Below, piece by piece: positions 31,472-42,545 of a stretch of 64,000 bases of DNA. Every line of letters begins with the position of its first letter. Position 1 is the first letter of the stretch. The stretch is from positions 665,379-729,378 of the forward strand of contig CAUYUJ010014360.1 in assembly GCA_963575745.1 (NCBI GenBank). Direction: 5' to 3'. The translations under genes were made by a program, and so were the position numbers. This DNA is from Prorocentrum cordatum (lineage: Eukaryota; Sar; Dinophyceae; Prorocentrales; Prorocentraceae). Below the pieces are notes generated by a model that was not told the DNA's origin, searched no databases, and worked only from the letters and a program-made list of their open reading frames with translations.

Positions 31472-34400
31472 CTACAGCCGCTCTAGCGCCCACCTCGCGG
31501 CGGGAATTATGAGGCCGACCTTGTCTGCCGAGATCGGGCGCTCGGGCTGCGCATGGAGATGCGTGAACAAAACGGTGGCAGCAGCTGGGGCGGCGAGAGA
31601 AGAGCGAGAGGGGAGAGCAATGCCAAGACGACCGAGAGGAGAGGTGGACAAGAAGACTTGGACGTCTAGGTGCAACAGAGAGGCTAAATGGCGTGTGAAA
31701 TGCGGGCAGCACCAGTAGTGAGCGAGCTCATCGAGCCCGTCATGGCAGCCAAGCACGCATGGCGATACTTCTTGAACCCTTCCCTGTCGGTCGGCCCATC
31801 CGCCCCCATCACACCTTAGAACGGCCATCGAGAAGGGAGACATGGAACGCGCGAGTATGAGAGTTTCGGGACCGCAGGGCACCCCACGGAAGACCACGGG
31901 CCCAGGAGGGAGATGGGTATCCACTGGGGCAGCCGAGAGGCAAAAACTTCATATAGACAAGGAGGGTGGAGGCCCTCCAGGAAATCTTGATTCTTAAATG
32001 GCGTTGAACTTTGAGCTTGCTGGGGTCAGGTGCCTCAGCGATAGCTGCCGCGAGCGATTCGATGGCAAACTTGGTGGCGCGTGAGACGCGCCGATGAGAG
32101 CGAGCGCTGGACGCCACAAGATGGGAGCCGAGGGGACGGGGGAAGACAGCATCAGCAGCAGCGAGGAACTCGCAGAACGAGGGGAGGAGCCAGAACGTGG
32201 GCGAGAGCGAGTGGTGGATGACTCGCTGGGCGATAGGGAGTGGCTCATCGGCAACCGCTGCGAGAGCAGGGGGCATCTCTCGCCATGGGACAAGGTGGAG
32301 GCGACTCGCACGGACCAGCGCGGCGATGGAAGTAGCCTGGATACTCGAAACACGAGGGCCGCCCCACTGGGCAAGCTCGAACCACCCCGCGCGGGGAATC
32401 ACACAGTTCGGGGTCCGACAAAGACGCAGACGCACAAACATTGCTGGCTCTTGTCTGGCAACTTTCAGAGGGGAGTAGGCACAACTTGAGAAACACAAGC
32501 TGGCACCGAAGCCATCTACCGACCCTTTCCGGACGGCCCCCCCCGCCCCCCCCCCCCCCCTGCCCCACCCCCCCCCCCCCCCCCACCCCCCACCCCCCCC
32601 ACCCCTCTCCCCTCCCCCCCCCCCCCCCCCCCCCCACCCCCCCCCCCCTCCACCTCCCCCCCCCTCCCCCCCCCCCCTCCCCCCCCCCCCCCCCCCCCAC
32701 CCCCCCTTTTCCCCCCCACCCTCCTCTTCCCCCCCCCACCCCCCCCCCTCCCTTCCCCCCCCCCCCCCGGGCGGTGACCGAGAACGGAGCACCCTGGGAA
32801 GCCAGTCTTCGAGCCACGGTCCAGGCCATTTGGGCGACGGGAGTCTCAGGAGTGAGAAGAGCAGAAGGGGCCCTAGCCAAAGGCCGAGGCATTTCAGCAA
32901 GGGAGTGACCTCGAAGCAAGCCCAAGAGGGCAGATTCCTGACGAGCCATCTCACATATCTACGCGCGAGGATCGGCGAGTAGGCGTCGGCCAGCGGAACG
33001 ATCTTGCACTTCGTCGTCTTCAGCTTCAGCGCCGAAGTCCGTTCAATTGTCGAGAAAGCACGGCGCAAGAGGCGTATGTGATCCAGTCGGCGAATAGATG
33101 CACCCACATCATCAGCACAGGCACGGGCAATGCCAGCGGAGTGACGAGAGAGCGCGGCCTCCATATCAGTGAAGAAGCAGTCAGTGGCCATGGCGAACAG
33201 CGTGCCCGAGGCCGGGCATCCTCGGATAATCCCGCAGTCCTGAAAGAACAAGAAGAGAGTGGAAGTCATAAACGCGCCATAGCACATCACATTCGTATAA
33301 ATAGTGTAAACCAGCGCTCGAAGAGGGTCGGGTACATTCATGGAGCCCAGCACTCGGTGAAGCCATTGGCGGCTGAGACTGGGAAAGGCCTGTCCGAAGT
33401 CAAAGCTGATAAGGGCGGGAAGGTCAATCAGAGCCGAGGGCGACATAGAATGAATGCGTGAGATGGCGTCTAGTTCGACGACGTTGTTGCCGAAGTTTCT
33501 GGAACGAATAAATCCTCTCTGTATTTTGGCAGCGAACGATGGCATGATCTTGTTTAGCTGAAGAAAGGATACTCCAACAATAATATTGTTGTCAGCGCGT
33601 TTGAGGCCAAGGGGTCGAAGAGCACTCGCGGAGCGAATGCACTGATTCTGGACGCCCTCTCCCTCCTCTCCTTTGGTGATAAATACCATCAGGACCGAGC
33701 TGAAGCCTCTAAACATGGGTTGCCCGTTGAAGATCCAGGAGAGGGCCTCGAAGAGCACGTCGCAAGCATATGGACCGCACTTGTAAGCACTATAAAAGAT
33801 GGCGCCAGGACCAGGGGCCGAGTCAGCAAGGCGTCTTATATATTTTTCCATGCCATGATAACGGGGGGGGGGAGGTCACGAATACCGACTTGGGTACACC
33901 TGCGGCCCAAATACCGTTGTCCTGCGTTTTCGTCCACTGGTTTCTTCTGAAATACCTGTCCCCAATGGGTGGCAATCACGTTTTGCATCTCGAGCTGGTC
34001 AGTCAAGATGCGGTTGCCTGGGCGAACCCCAATCAGCTGCAGGCGTCTGTCAAAAGGGGCCCACAGCCGGCTGCTCCTGACCAGGCGTCTGAGGCGCTGG
34101 CGGAGCTTAGCACGCTTGGACTCCGACTTCGCGGCAGGTAGCTGGTCCGTGACCCTGCGCTGCTCGCGGGCGGCGTCCTGAAAGTGAAGAGCGCCCAGCA
34201 TATCAGAGAACCTCTGAGGATCCAAGAGGGAAACTCTGGAAGTGATGGGGTCCACGTTGAGGAGCTATAGGGCCAGGGGGAACATCATCAACTTTCGGGC
34301 GAGGGTCATATCATTTCTCCAAACACATCGGCTAATAGATCTCATAAGCAGTAAATGTGCGGCTGGGTCCTGAGGGGCTTCTCGTAGGAGGGCATTGCGA

Positions 34401-35404
34401 GCCTGCCCGAGCCTGCCGGGCACCTCCCTTCAAAACCTCCTTGTAGAAAAGCAACTTCTGGGGCGGGCTGAGAGACGACACGTCGCTCTCCCCCCAGGTC
34501 TGCTGGACAAACTGCTTAAAGAGCGGGAGCTGAAAACAAAACTGCTTGGCGACGGGGCGGGCACCCGCGTCGGGGGGCTCGCGGTGACGGAGATGAACGA
34601 GAAGGGCGGCATGGTAGGATATTCATTTTTGTTCAAGTGTTTCAGGTATTCGCATACGTTTATGTCAACCTGAAGACAAGTAAGATAATGATCAGGAAGG
34701 CTTGTAAATATTCTGTCTATATTCGATGTATGTTGTTGTGCTCAATTGTAGTGGGCAGGTTCAGAACATTCTATATCAATCAATGCCGAAAATATATCCT
34801 GCCAGGCAGAGGCCCCATGCCGTCGCCACTCTTGGAGCGCAGCATGGGGCTCGAGATAAGCGGGCGGCGTGCTCTGCTGCGGCGGCTCCGCACAGAGATT
34901 AAAATCACCAGCAAGCACAAGGATATACCGATCTGGGGCACGGCGAGCAAGGGCATGTTCTTGTTTGATCCGATCAATAACTCTCCTAGTCGTATCATTG
35001 TCTAAACCATGATTGCGAATGTTGAAGTGGGAGATGAAGAAGTGGGGGGAACCAGACGCGGTAGAGATCGATCCAAGATCCAATCGGCAGTGCAAGACTC
35101 TCCCAGAGACCAAAATCTCGGACTCGCACTGGGCCAACTCATGGAAACCATTCTCTGGGGTGAGGGCGGGAAAGATCGTCGCAACACCACCTCGCCCGCG
35201 CGAGTCAGCATAGGAGGCCTGCCCACTGAAGAAGCGCCGCGAGAAGAAGAGGAAATCGGAGAGGTCGCGTATATTACCATGAGTCTCTTGCATCGCTATA
35301 ATCGAGTTGGGTCTGAGGAGGGGCGCGAGGTAGGAGAGCTTGGAAGAGCGGGCGCGGGGATCGCGATGAAAGAGAGCACGGGCATTCCAGGTGCATAGCG
35401 ACAA
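31472..35404 (-). pseudogene. LINE A ORF2 (endonuclease-RT), broken
   Basis: ORF2 makes an apurinic-type endonuclease fused to reverse transcriptase for target-primed integration. Endonuclease starts LCTWNARAL near 35390, with MQETHG, RGGVATIF and LAGDFN visible, is cut by an in-frame TGA at 34742-34744 and continues IDRIFTSLPDHYLTC. A linker (33836-34255) reads to a G run at 33865-33874 where the frame shifts into RRLADSAPGPGAI. RT motifs: A, SFDFGQAFPSL; B, IIRGCPASGTLFAM; C, ACADDVGASI, so the catalytic aspartates remain. A long poly-Gly stretch (C run 32537-32768) is inserted after the RT core. The C-terminus has the C-x3-C...H-x4-C-like CVLGCHDGLDELAHYWCC. At least one stop and two frameshifts make it a pseudogene. 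Confidence 0.8.
32537..32768. repeat. Poly-C tract inside LINE A
   Basis: About 230 bp of C runs with isolated A and T, absent at the equivalent point of copy B (about 38710). It replaces coding sequence that B retains (AEWLRCSAMCLNV region). May be a sequencing or assembly artefact. Confidence 0.85.
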
Positions 35405-35450
35405 ACACCTGGCCTCGAGCGGCGCCCCACCAAGGACGCGGAATAAATGG

Positions 35451-36416
35451 CTAAAGGCTCCACGACGCACTGTCTGCGGCGCTGGCAAATGCGCCCCGCA
35501 GAGCAGGTTCGATTCTACTCCTGTCGAGGTTGAGCGCGCGGATGTTGGCGCTCTCGTACTCCAAGGTCGGCATGGAGTTGTCGGTCTTGGGGGCGGTCTT
35601 GACCACCGGCTTCCACTGCGAGGAGACAACTCCAGCGTGGCGGTCCACGAAGAAACGCATCGAGGGGCACGGCTCCAGAAGGGTCTTGCGCACGGTCTTC
35701 GTCGCAATCTCAAGTTTGATTCGACGGGGATTCTCATCGAAAGACATGAACAGCTCAGTCGGGAGATTGTTGCCACTGGCCTGGATGTTGAAGCGCCTGA
35801 AATCTCCGCTGGGCAACTTGAGGGCGCCCATAGCCTGGCAAACTCGGCGAGCGGCCCAGCCAGGGGCACCCTTGCACTTGATAGTGAAGCGCTTCGCTGC
35901 GGGATCGCCGCGAAGCTGCCATGAGTCCCCCTCCCAATTGGAGTCAGCGAGCCACGGGGTGATGGCCTGCAGGACACGATCACGCGGTACCATGTGGGGG
36001 CAACGCACGATGATGATGGTGGGGTCGATCTCTCTGTCGAACTCCCTGTTGATGATACCTTCAGCAGCTGCCGCAGGGGATTCGGTAGAGACGATGATGA
36101 CTTTTGTCTTGAGCGCGTCAAGCTCGGCTCGCATCGCAGCGATGGTCTGGTCAGTGTTGTCCAGGCGCCTCTCGACCTCCATGAAGCGCTGTTGGATGGT
36201 CTGGTCCACCGACGAGTAGTGGCGGTCGACGGACTCGGTGAGCTGGGACATGGCGCGCTGCACTGCGGCCACGGACTCCATGATGTGGACCTTGGTGTCG
36301 TCCACATGCTTACGCAGAGCATCAGCATCAGCAATAGATAGCGACCGAAGCGGCGAGCGAGAGCCCTCTCGCCGTTGCCGAGCGCTGGATGGTTGGCCAT
36401 CGCCGTGTGAACCCAT
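35451..36416 (-). CDS. LINE A ORF1 (nucleic-acid-binding protein)
   Basis: Intact 321-codon frame starting MGSHGDGQPSS at 36416. The product would coat retrotransposon RNA in a ribonucleoprotein particle (LINE ORF1 role, inferred). Residues about 30-100 form a heptad-rich helix (ESVAAVQRAMSQLTESV... MEVERRLDNTDQTIAAM), likely a trimerising or dimerising coiled coil. Residues about 120-270 have alternating strand/helix character with basic patches (TIIIVRCPH, KRFTIKCKGAPGWAARRV, KTVRKTLLEPCPSMRFFV), resembling an RRM-like domain. The 3' end overlaps the presumed start of ORF2 in another frame. It is almost identical to copy B (41432-42397). Start chosen as the first ATG after the stop-containing upstream region. 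Confidence 0.7.
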   Translation of the reverse strand: MGSHGDGQPSSARQRREGSRSPLRSLSIADADALRKHVDDTKVHIMESVAAVQRAMSQLTESVDRHYSSVDQTIQQRFMEVERRLDNTDQTIAAMRAELDALKTKVIIVSTESPAAAAEGIINREFDREIDPTIIIVRCPHMVPRDRVLQAITPWLADSNWEGDSWQLRGDPAAKRFTIKCKGAPGWAARRVCQAMGALKLPSGDFRRFNIQASGNNLPTELFMSFDENPRRIKLEIATKTVRKTLLEPCPSMRFFVDRHAGVVSSQWKPVVKTAPKTDNSMPTLEYESANIRALNLDRSRIEPALRGAFASAADSASWSL

Positions 36417-36574
36417 CGGCGAAGAGTACAGTATGGAGAAAGCAGCTCCCGCTGGGGAGGCAGGACGAGCGGAGAGAGGAGATCGGTGTCCGCCCCCGCT
36501 TGCACGGAGGTATGCTCACAAGTGTGGTCTGCCCACTCGCGACCATAGGTCTTGCGCCAAAATGGCAACGGACC

Positions 36575-36833
36575 TCCTCCTCCTCCTCCTGCACATCATT
36601 AACATCCTCCTCCTCCTAATAATCATCCTACATACTCCTCCTCCCTCCTCCTCCCTTCTTCAGCACTCCTCCTTCATCCTACTACGACTCTCCTCCTTAC
36701 GAAGCCTCCTCCTCCTCCTCCTATTCCTTTCCGTCCTCCTCCTCCTCCTCCTCCTCTTTCTTTCCGTCCTCCTCCTCCTCCTTCTTCTTTTCCTCCTCCT
36801 CCTTTTCCTTTTCCTCCTCCTCCTCCTCCTCAA
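36575..36833. repeat. (TCC)n tract between LINE copies, GGA tail of B
   Basis: CCT-rich tract with TTTTCCTTTTCC variants. It is followed on the right by AATTATTCCTTTTCTTGTAA, the same junction as at 30608-30630, so it is copy B's 3' tail and directly meets the 5' side of copy A. Confidence 0.85.
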
Positions 36834-36959
36834 TTATTCCTTTTCTTGTAAATCATTCTTCCCTGTCGCGCCCCGAGGCCAGCTTGCAGGGCAGAACAGG
36901 CGTTTCGCCTTAGACTTCCTCACCATTTATGACTCCGGAGCTTGCAAAGCGACAACAGT

Positions 36960-37345
36960 TTCACATATGGAGGGCGGGTCGCTTTCAAAATGTGGCTCTC
37001 ACACTAGCGCCGCAAGGCTTTCACGGATTGAGGGTGGGTCGTTTCCGAAATGTGGCTCTCGCCTTTGCGCCACGTGCATTCGTTTAGACAATTTGAAAGA
37101 GCTTCACGGATTGAGGGCGGGTCGTTCTCAAATGTAGCTCTCGCCTCAGCGCCGCGCACATTCGTTTAGAAAATGTGCAAAGAGTTTCACGGATTGAGGG
37201 CGGGCCATTTTCAAGACGTAGCTCTCGGCACATTCGTTTAGAAGATGTGCAAGAGCTTCACGGATTGAGGGCGGGTCGTTCTCGAAATGTGGCTGTCGCA
37301 TTAGCGCCGCGCAGATTCGTTTTGAAAGTTGCAACAGTTTCACTG
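36960..37345 (-). repeat. 83-bp minisatellite in LINE B 3' region, 5 units
   Basis: GAGGGCGGGTC-type landmarks at 36970, 37030, 37113, 37196 and 37267; the first interval is shortened to 60 bp by a deletion relative to copy A. Confidence 0.85.
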
Positions 37346-37672
37346 ATTCCCATGATCAACGCACCGGAGATTACGTTTTGGAAAGATTTAGGATTGTGTG
37401 GGCGCAATAGTTATATAGATTCGCTGCGTCGAAATCCCAAAAATGGCGTTCTGGCACGATTCTGGGTCGTCAAGGCGCAGCAGTCAGGCTGATGCGCGGC
37501 GTTGAAATCCCGAGAACAATGTTTTGGCCTCAGGAGCCGCAGACTGTTGTCTTCCATTGATGACCCTTGGGTTTCCACTGGTCCTCCTCCTCCTCCTCCT
37601 GTTCCTCCTCCTCCTCCTTCTCCTCCTCCTCCTCCTCCTCCTCGCACGTGGCCGCGCGCCGCGTCCGTCAGT

Positions 37673-40600
37673 CTACAGCCGCTCTAGCGCCCACCTCGCG
37701 GTGGGAATTGTGAGGCCGACCTTGTCTGCCGAGATCGGGCGCTCGGGCTGTGCATGGAGATGCGTGAACAAAACGGTGGCAGCAGCTGGGACGGCGAGAG
37801 AAGAGCGAGAGGGGAGAGCAATGCCAAGACGACCGAGAGGAGAGGTGGACAAGAAGACTTGGACGTCTAGGTGCAACAGAGAGGCTAAATGGCGTGTGAA
37901 ATGCGGGCAGCACCAGTAGTGAGCGAGCTCATCGAGCCCGTCATGGCAGCCAAGCACGCATGGCGATACTTCTTGAAACCTCCTGTCGGTGGCCCATCCG
38001 CCCATCAGCACCTTTAGAACGGCCATCGAGAAGGAGACACTGGAACGCGAGAGTTCGGACCGCAGGGCACCCCACGGAAGACCACGGGCCTCAGGAAGGG
38101 AGATGGGTATCCACTGGGCCAGCCGAGAGGCAAAAACTTCAGATAGACACGGAGGGTGGAGGCCCTCAGAAACCTTGATCTTTAAATGGCGTTGAACCTT
38201 GAATTTGCCGGGGTCAGGTGCCTCAGCAATCACTTCTGCTAGAGATTCGATGGCAAGTTTGGCGGCGCGTGAGACACTCCGTTGTGAGCGAGCATTGGAC
38301 GTGGCAAGATGGGAGCCGATGGGACGAGGGAAAGCAGCGCCAGCAGCAGCAAGGCACTCGCAGAACGAGGGGAGGAGCCAGAAAGATGGCGAGAGCGAGT
38401 GATGGATGACTCGCTGGACGATGGGGAGTTGCTCTTCGGCAACAGCAGAGAGAGCTGGGAGCCTCTCTCGCCACGAGACAATGCGCAGACGGCTAGCACG
38501 AATCAGAGCAGCGATTGAAGTAGCCCGGATACTTGAGACTCGGGGGCCGCCCCACTGGGCAAGCTCAAACCACCCCGCACGAGGGATAGCACAATTCGGG
38601 GTCCGAAAAAGACGAGCAAACATTGCTGGCTCTTGTCTGGCAACTTCAGAAGGGGAGAGGCAAACATTGAGACACATAGCTGAGCACCGAAGCCACTCTG
38701 CTTTCATAGTTCTGGGCGGTGACCGAGAACGGAGCACCCTGGGAAGCCAGTCTCGAGCCACGGTCCAGCCATTTGGCGACGGGAGCTCTCCAGGAGTGGA
38801 GAAGCGCAGCGGGGCCTAGCCAAAGGCCGAGGCATTTCAGCAAGGGAGTGACCTCGAAGCAAGCCCAAGAGGGCAGATTCCTGACGAGCCATCTCACATA
38901 TCTACGCGCGAGGATCGGCGAGTAGGCGTCGGCCAGCGGAACGATCTTGCACTTCGTCGTCTTCAGCTTCAGCGCCGAAGTCCGTTCAATTGTCGAGAAA
39001 GCACGGCGCAAGAGGCGTATGTGATCCAGTCGGCGAATAGATGCACCCACATCATCAGCACAGGCACGGGCAATGCCAGCGGAGTGACGAGAGAGCGCGG
39101 CCTCCATATCAGTGAAGAAGCAGTCAGTGGCCATGGCGAACAGCGTGCCCGAGGCCGGGCATCCTCGGATAATCCCGCAGTCCTGAAAGAACAAGAAGAG
39201 AGTGGAAGTCATAAACGCGCCATAGCACAAACAAATACTCATAAAATACCTGCAAAAACCATTGACACGAAGAGGTCGGGAACATTTCATGGAGGGCCCA
39301 GCACTCTGCGAAGCCTTGGAGGCTGATACTGGGAAAGGCCATGTCCTAAGTCAAGCTTGATACGTGCTGGAAAGGTCAATATCAGATGAGCCGATGGCGA
39401 CCAAGAAAGAAATGCCGTGAAGATGGCTCCAAGAGGTACGACGACGATGTTTGCCGAAGGTTTACAGTAAACGTTTCGATCCTCTCTCGTATTTTGGCAC
39501 GACTTGCGATGGCATTATCTTGTTTAGTGCAGAAGTAAAGGAAATACTTACACCAACAATAATAAAGTAGGACACGGCGTATGAAGGCCCTATGGGCTGA
39601 AGAGGCAACGCGGGAGGAGATCAACTGATTCCTGACTCCACACCTCCTCTCCTTTGGTGATAAATACCATCAGGACCGAGCTGAAGCCTCTAAACATGGG
39701 TTGCCCGTTGAAGATCCAGGAGAGGGCCTCGAAGAGCACGTCGCAAGCATATGGACCGCACTTGTAAGCACTATAAAAGATGGCGCCAGGACCAGGGGCC
39801 GAGTCAGCAAGGCGTCTTATATATTTTTCCATGCCATGATAACGGGGGGGGGGAGGTCACGAATACCGACTTGGGTACACCTGCGGCCCAAATACCGTTG
39901 TCCTGCGTTTTCGTCCACTGGTTTCTTCTGAAATACCTGTCCCCAATGGGTGGCAATCACGTTTTGCATCTCGAGCTGGTCAGTCAAGATGCGGTTGCCT
40001 GGGCGAACCCCAATCAGCTGCAGGCGTCTGTCAAAAGGGGCCCACAGCCGGCTGCTCCTGACCAGGCGTCTGAGGCGCTGGCGGAGCTTAGCACGCTTGG
40101 ACTCCGACTTCGCGGCAGGTAGCTGGTCCGTGACCCTGCGCTGCTCGCGGGCGGCGTCCTGAAAGTGAAGAGCGCCCAGCATATCAGAGAACCTCTGAGG
40201 ATCCAAGAGGGAAACTCTGGAAGTGATGGGGTCCACGTTGAGGAGCTATAGGGCCAGGGGGAACATCATCAACTTTCGGGCGAGGGTCATATCATTTCTC
40301 CAAACACATCGGCTAATAGATCTCATAAGCAGTAAATGTGCGGCTGGGTCCTGAGGGGCTTCTCGTAGGAGGGCATTGCGAGCCTGCCCGAGCCTGCCGG
40401 GCACCTCCCTTCAAAACCTCCTTGTAGAAAAGCAACTTCTGGGGCGGGCTGAGAGACGACACGTCGCTCTCCCCCCAGGTCTGCTGGACAAACTGCTTAA
40501 AGAGCGGGAGCTGAAAACAAAACTGCTTGGCGACGGGGCGGGCACCCGCGTCGGGGGGCTCGCGGTGACGGAGATGAACGAGAAGGGCGGCATGGTAGGA

Positions 40601-41385
40601 TATTCATTTTTGTTCAAGTGTTTCAGGTATTCGCATACGTTTATGTCAACCTGAAGACAAGTAAGATAATGATCAGGAAGGCTTGTAAATATTCTGTCTA
40701 TATTCGATGTATGTTGTTGTGCTCAATTGTAGTGGGCAGGTTCAGAACATTCTATATCAATCAATGCCGAAAATATATCCTGCCAGGCAGAGGCCCCATG
40801 CCGTCGCCACTCTTGGAGCGCAGCATGGGGCTCGAGATAAGCGGGCGGCGTGCTCTGCTGCGGCGGCTCCGCACAGAGATTAAAATCACCAGCAAGCACA
40901 AGGATATACCGATCTGGGGCACGGCGAGCAAGGGCATGTTCTTGTTTGATCCGATCAATAACTCTCCTAGTCGTATCATTGTCTAAACCATGATTGCGAA
41001 TGTTGAAGTGGGAGATGAAGAAGTGGGGGGAACCAGACGCGGTAGAGATCGATCCAAGATCCAATCGGCAGTGCAAGACTCTCCCAGAGACCAAAATCTC
41101 GGACTCGCACTGGGCCAACTCATGGAAACCATTCTCTGGGGTGAGGGCGGGAAAGATCGTCGCAACACCACCTCGCCCGCGCGAGTCAGCATAGGAGGCC
41201 TGCCCACTGAAGAAGCGCCGCGAGAAGAAGAGGAAATCGGAGAGGTCGCGTATATTACCATGAGTCTCTTGCATCGCTATAATCGAGTTGGGTCTGAGGA
41301 GGGGCGCGAGGTAGGAGAGCTTGGAAGAGCGGGCGCGGGGATCGCGATGAAAGAGAGCACGGGCATTCCAGGTGCATAGCGACAA
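37673..41385 (-). pseudogene. LINE B ORF2 (endonuclease-RT), broken
   Basis: Endonuclease section (40723 to about 41380) and linker (39817-40236) are the same as in copy A, including the in-frame TGA (40723-40725) and the G-run frameshift (39845-39855). The first RT part is scrambled by many small indels between 39231 and 39650. From 39290 the frame carries motif B (IIRGCPASGTLFAM) and motif C (ACADDVGASI). The C-terminal 362 codons (37673-38761) are open through the CVLGCHDGLDELAHYWCC finger and show substitutions against copy A, so this is a separate copy. RT motif A is not readable. Confidence 0.75.
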
Positions 41386-41431
41386 ACACCTGGCCTCGAG
41401 CGGCGCCCCACCAAGGACGCGGAATAAATGG

Positions 41432-42397
41432 CTAAAGGCTCCACGACGCACTGTCTGCGGCGCTGGCAAATGCGCCCCGCAGAGCAGGTTCGATTCTACT
41501 CCTGTCGAGGTTGAGCGCGCGGATGTTGGCGCTCTCGTACTCCAAGGTCGGCATGGAGTTGTCGGTCTTGGGGGCGGTCTTGACCACCGGCTTCCACTGC
41601 GAGGAGACAACTCCAGCGTGGCGGTCCACGAAGAAACGCATCGAGGGGCACGGCTCCAGAAGGGTCTTGCGCACGGTCTTCGTCGCAATCTCAAGTTTGA
41701 TTCGACGGGGATTCTCATCGAAAGACATGAACAGCTCAGTCGGGAGATTGTTGCCACTGGCCTGGATGTTGAAGCGCCTGAAATCTCCGCTGGGCAACTT
41801 GAGGGCGCCCATAGCCTGGCAAACTCGGCGAGCGGCCCAGCCAGGGGCACCCTTGCACTTGATAGTGAAGCGCTTCGCTGCGGGATCGCCGCGAAGCTGC
41901 CATGAGTCCCCCTCCCAATTGGAGTCAGCGAGCCACGGGGTGATGGCCTGCAGGACACGATCACGCGGTACCATGTGGGGGCAACGCACGATGATGATGG
42001 TGGGGTCGATCTCTCTGTCGAACTCCCTGTTGATGATACCTTCAGCAGCTGCCGCAGGGGATTCGGTAGAGACGATGATGACTTTTGTCTTGAGCGCGTC
42101 AAGCTCGGCTCGCATCGCAGCGATGGTCTGGTCAGTGTTGTCCAGGCGCCTCTCGACCTCCATGAAGCGCTGTTGGATGGTCTGGTCCACCGACGAGTAG
42201 TGGCGGTCGACGGACTCGGTGAGCTGGGACATGGCGCGCTGCACTGCGGCCACGGACTCCACGATGTGGACCTTGGTGTCGTCCACACGCTTACGCAGAG
42301 CATCAGCATCAGCAATAGATAGCGACCGAAGCGGCGAGCGAGAGCCCTCTCGCCGTTGCCGAGCGCTGGATGGTTGGCCATCGCCGTGTGAACCCAT
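41432..42397 (-). CDS. LINE B ORF1
   Basis: 321-codon frame equal to copy A ORF1 apart from a few changes (for example KRVDDTKVHIVESV versus KHVDDTKVHIMESV). Coiled coil in the N-terminal third, RRM-like basic domain after it. The frame runs on upstream into the N gap; the ATG at 42397 is taken from copy A. Its intactness beside a broken ORF2 suggests recent duplication. Confidence 0.7.
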   Translation of the reverse strand: MGSHGDGQPSSARQRREGSRSPLRSLSIADADALRKRVDDTKVHIVESVAAVQRAMSQLTESVDRHYSSVDQTIQQRFMEVERRLDNTDQTIAAMRAELDALKTKVIIVSTESPAAAAEGIINREFDREIDPTIIIVRCPHMVPRDRVLQAITPWLADSNWEGDSWQLRGDPAAKRFTIKCKGAPGWAARRVCQAMGALKLPSGDFRRFNIQASGNNLPTELFMSFDENPRRIKLEIATKTVRKTLLEPCPSMRFFVDRHAGVVSSQWKPVVKTAPKTDNSMPTLEYESANIRALNLDRSRIEPALRGAFASAADSASWSL

Positions 42398-42445
42398 CGG
42401 CGAAGAGTACAGCATGGAGAAAGCAGCTCCCGCTGGGGAGGCAGG

Positions 42446-42545
42446 NNNNNNNNNNNNNNNNNNNNNNNNNNNNNNNNNNNNNNNNNNNNNNNNNNNNNNN
42501 NNNNNNNNNNNNNNNNNNNNNNNNNNNNNNNNNNNNNNNNNNNNN
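42446..42545. other. Assembly gap (100 N)
   Basis: Exactly 100 undetermined bases, a conventional placeholder for unknown length. Frames drawn across it are meaningless. It removes the 5' end of LINE B. Confidence 0.99.

Larger units (their letters stand above)
30606..36570 (-). mobile_element. LINE copy A (non-LTR retrotransposon, defective)
   Basis: Minus-strand element laid out 5' to 3' as ORF1 (35451-36416), ORF2 endonuclease (about 35400 downward), linker, reverse transcriptase and CCHC-like C-terminus (to 31472), then a 3' region with an 83-bp minisatellite (30740-31140) ending in ATTTACAAGAGAAGGAAT and a (GGA)n tail (the plus-strand CCT tract 30068-30612). Copy B repeats the same order about 6 kb upstream. 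ORF2 has a premature stop and frameshifts, so the copy cannot act alone. The exact 5' end is uncertain; it abuts the CCT tract at 36575. Confidence 0.8.
36834..42445 (-). mobile_element. LINE copy B (defective, truncated by assembly gap)
   Basis: Same architecture as copy A, about 6 kb upstream in element orientation and in tandem with it. Between 39.84 and 42.44 kb it is nearly identical to copy A (a few substitutions, for example in 42250-42420). The remaining parts differ more. The 5' end is lost in the N gap. Lacks the poly-C tract, but has its own disordered stretch at about 39230-39650. Confidence 0.8.

Noticed and set aside
34742-36568. 608-codon minus-strand frame read as one protein
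   Set aside because: Its first two thirds is the wrong frame of ORF1 (Ser/Arg/Pro-rich shadow); only the last 220 codons are genuine endonuclease.
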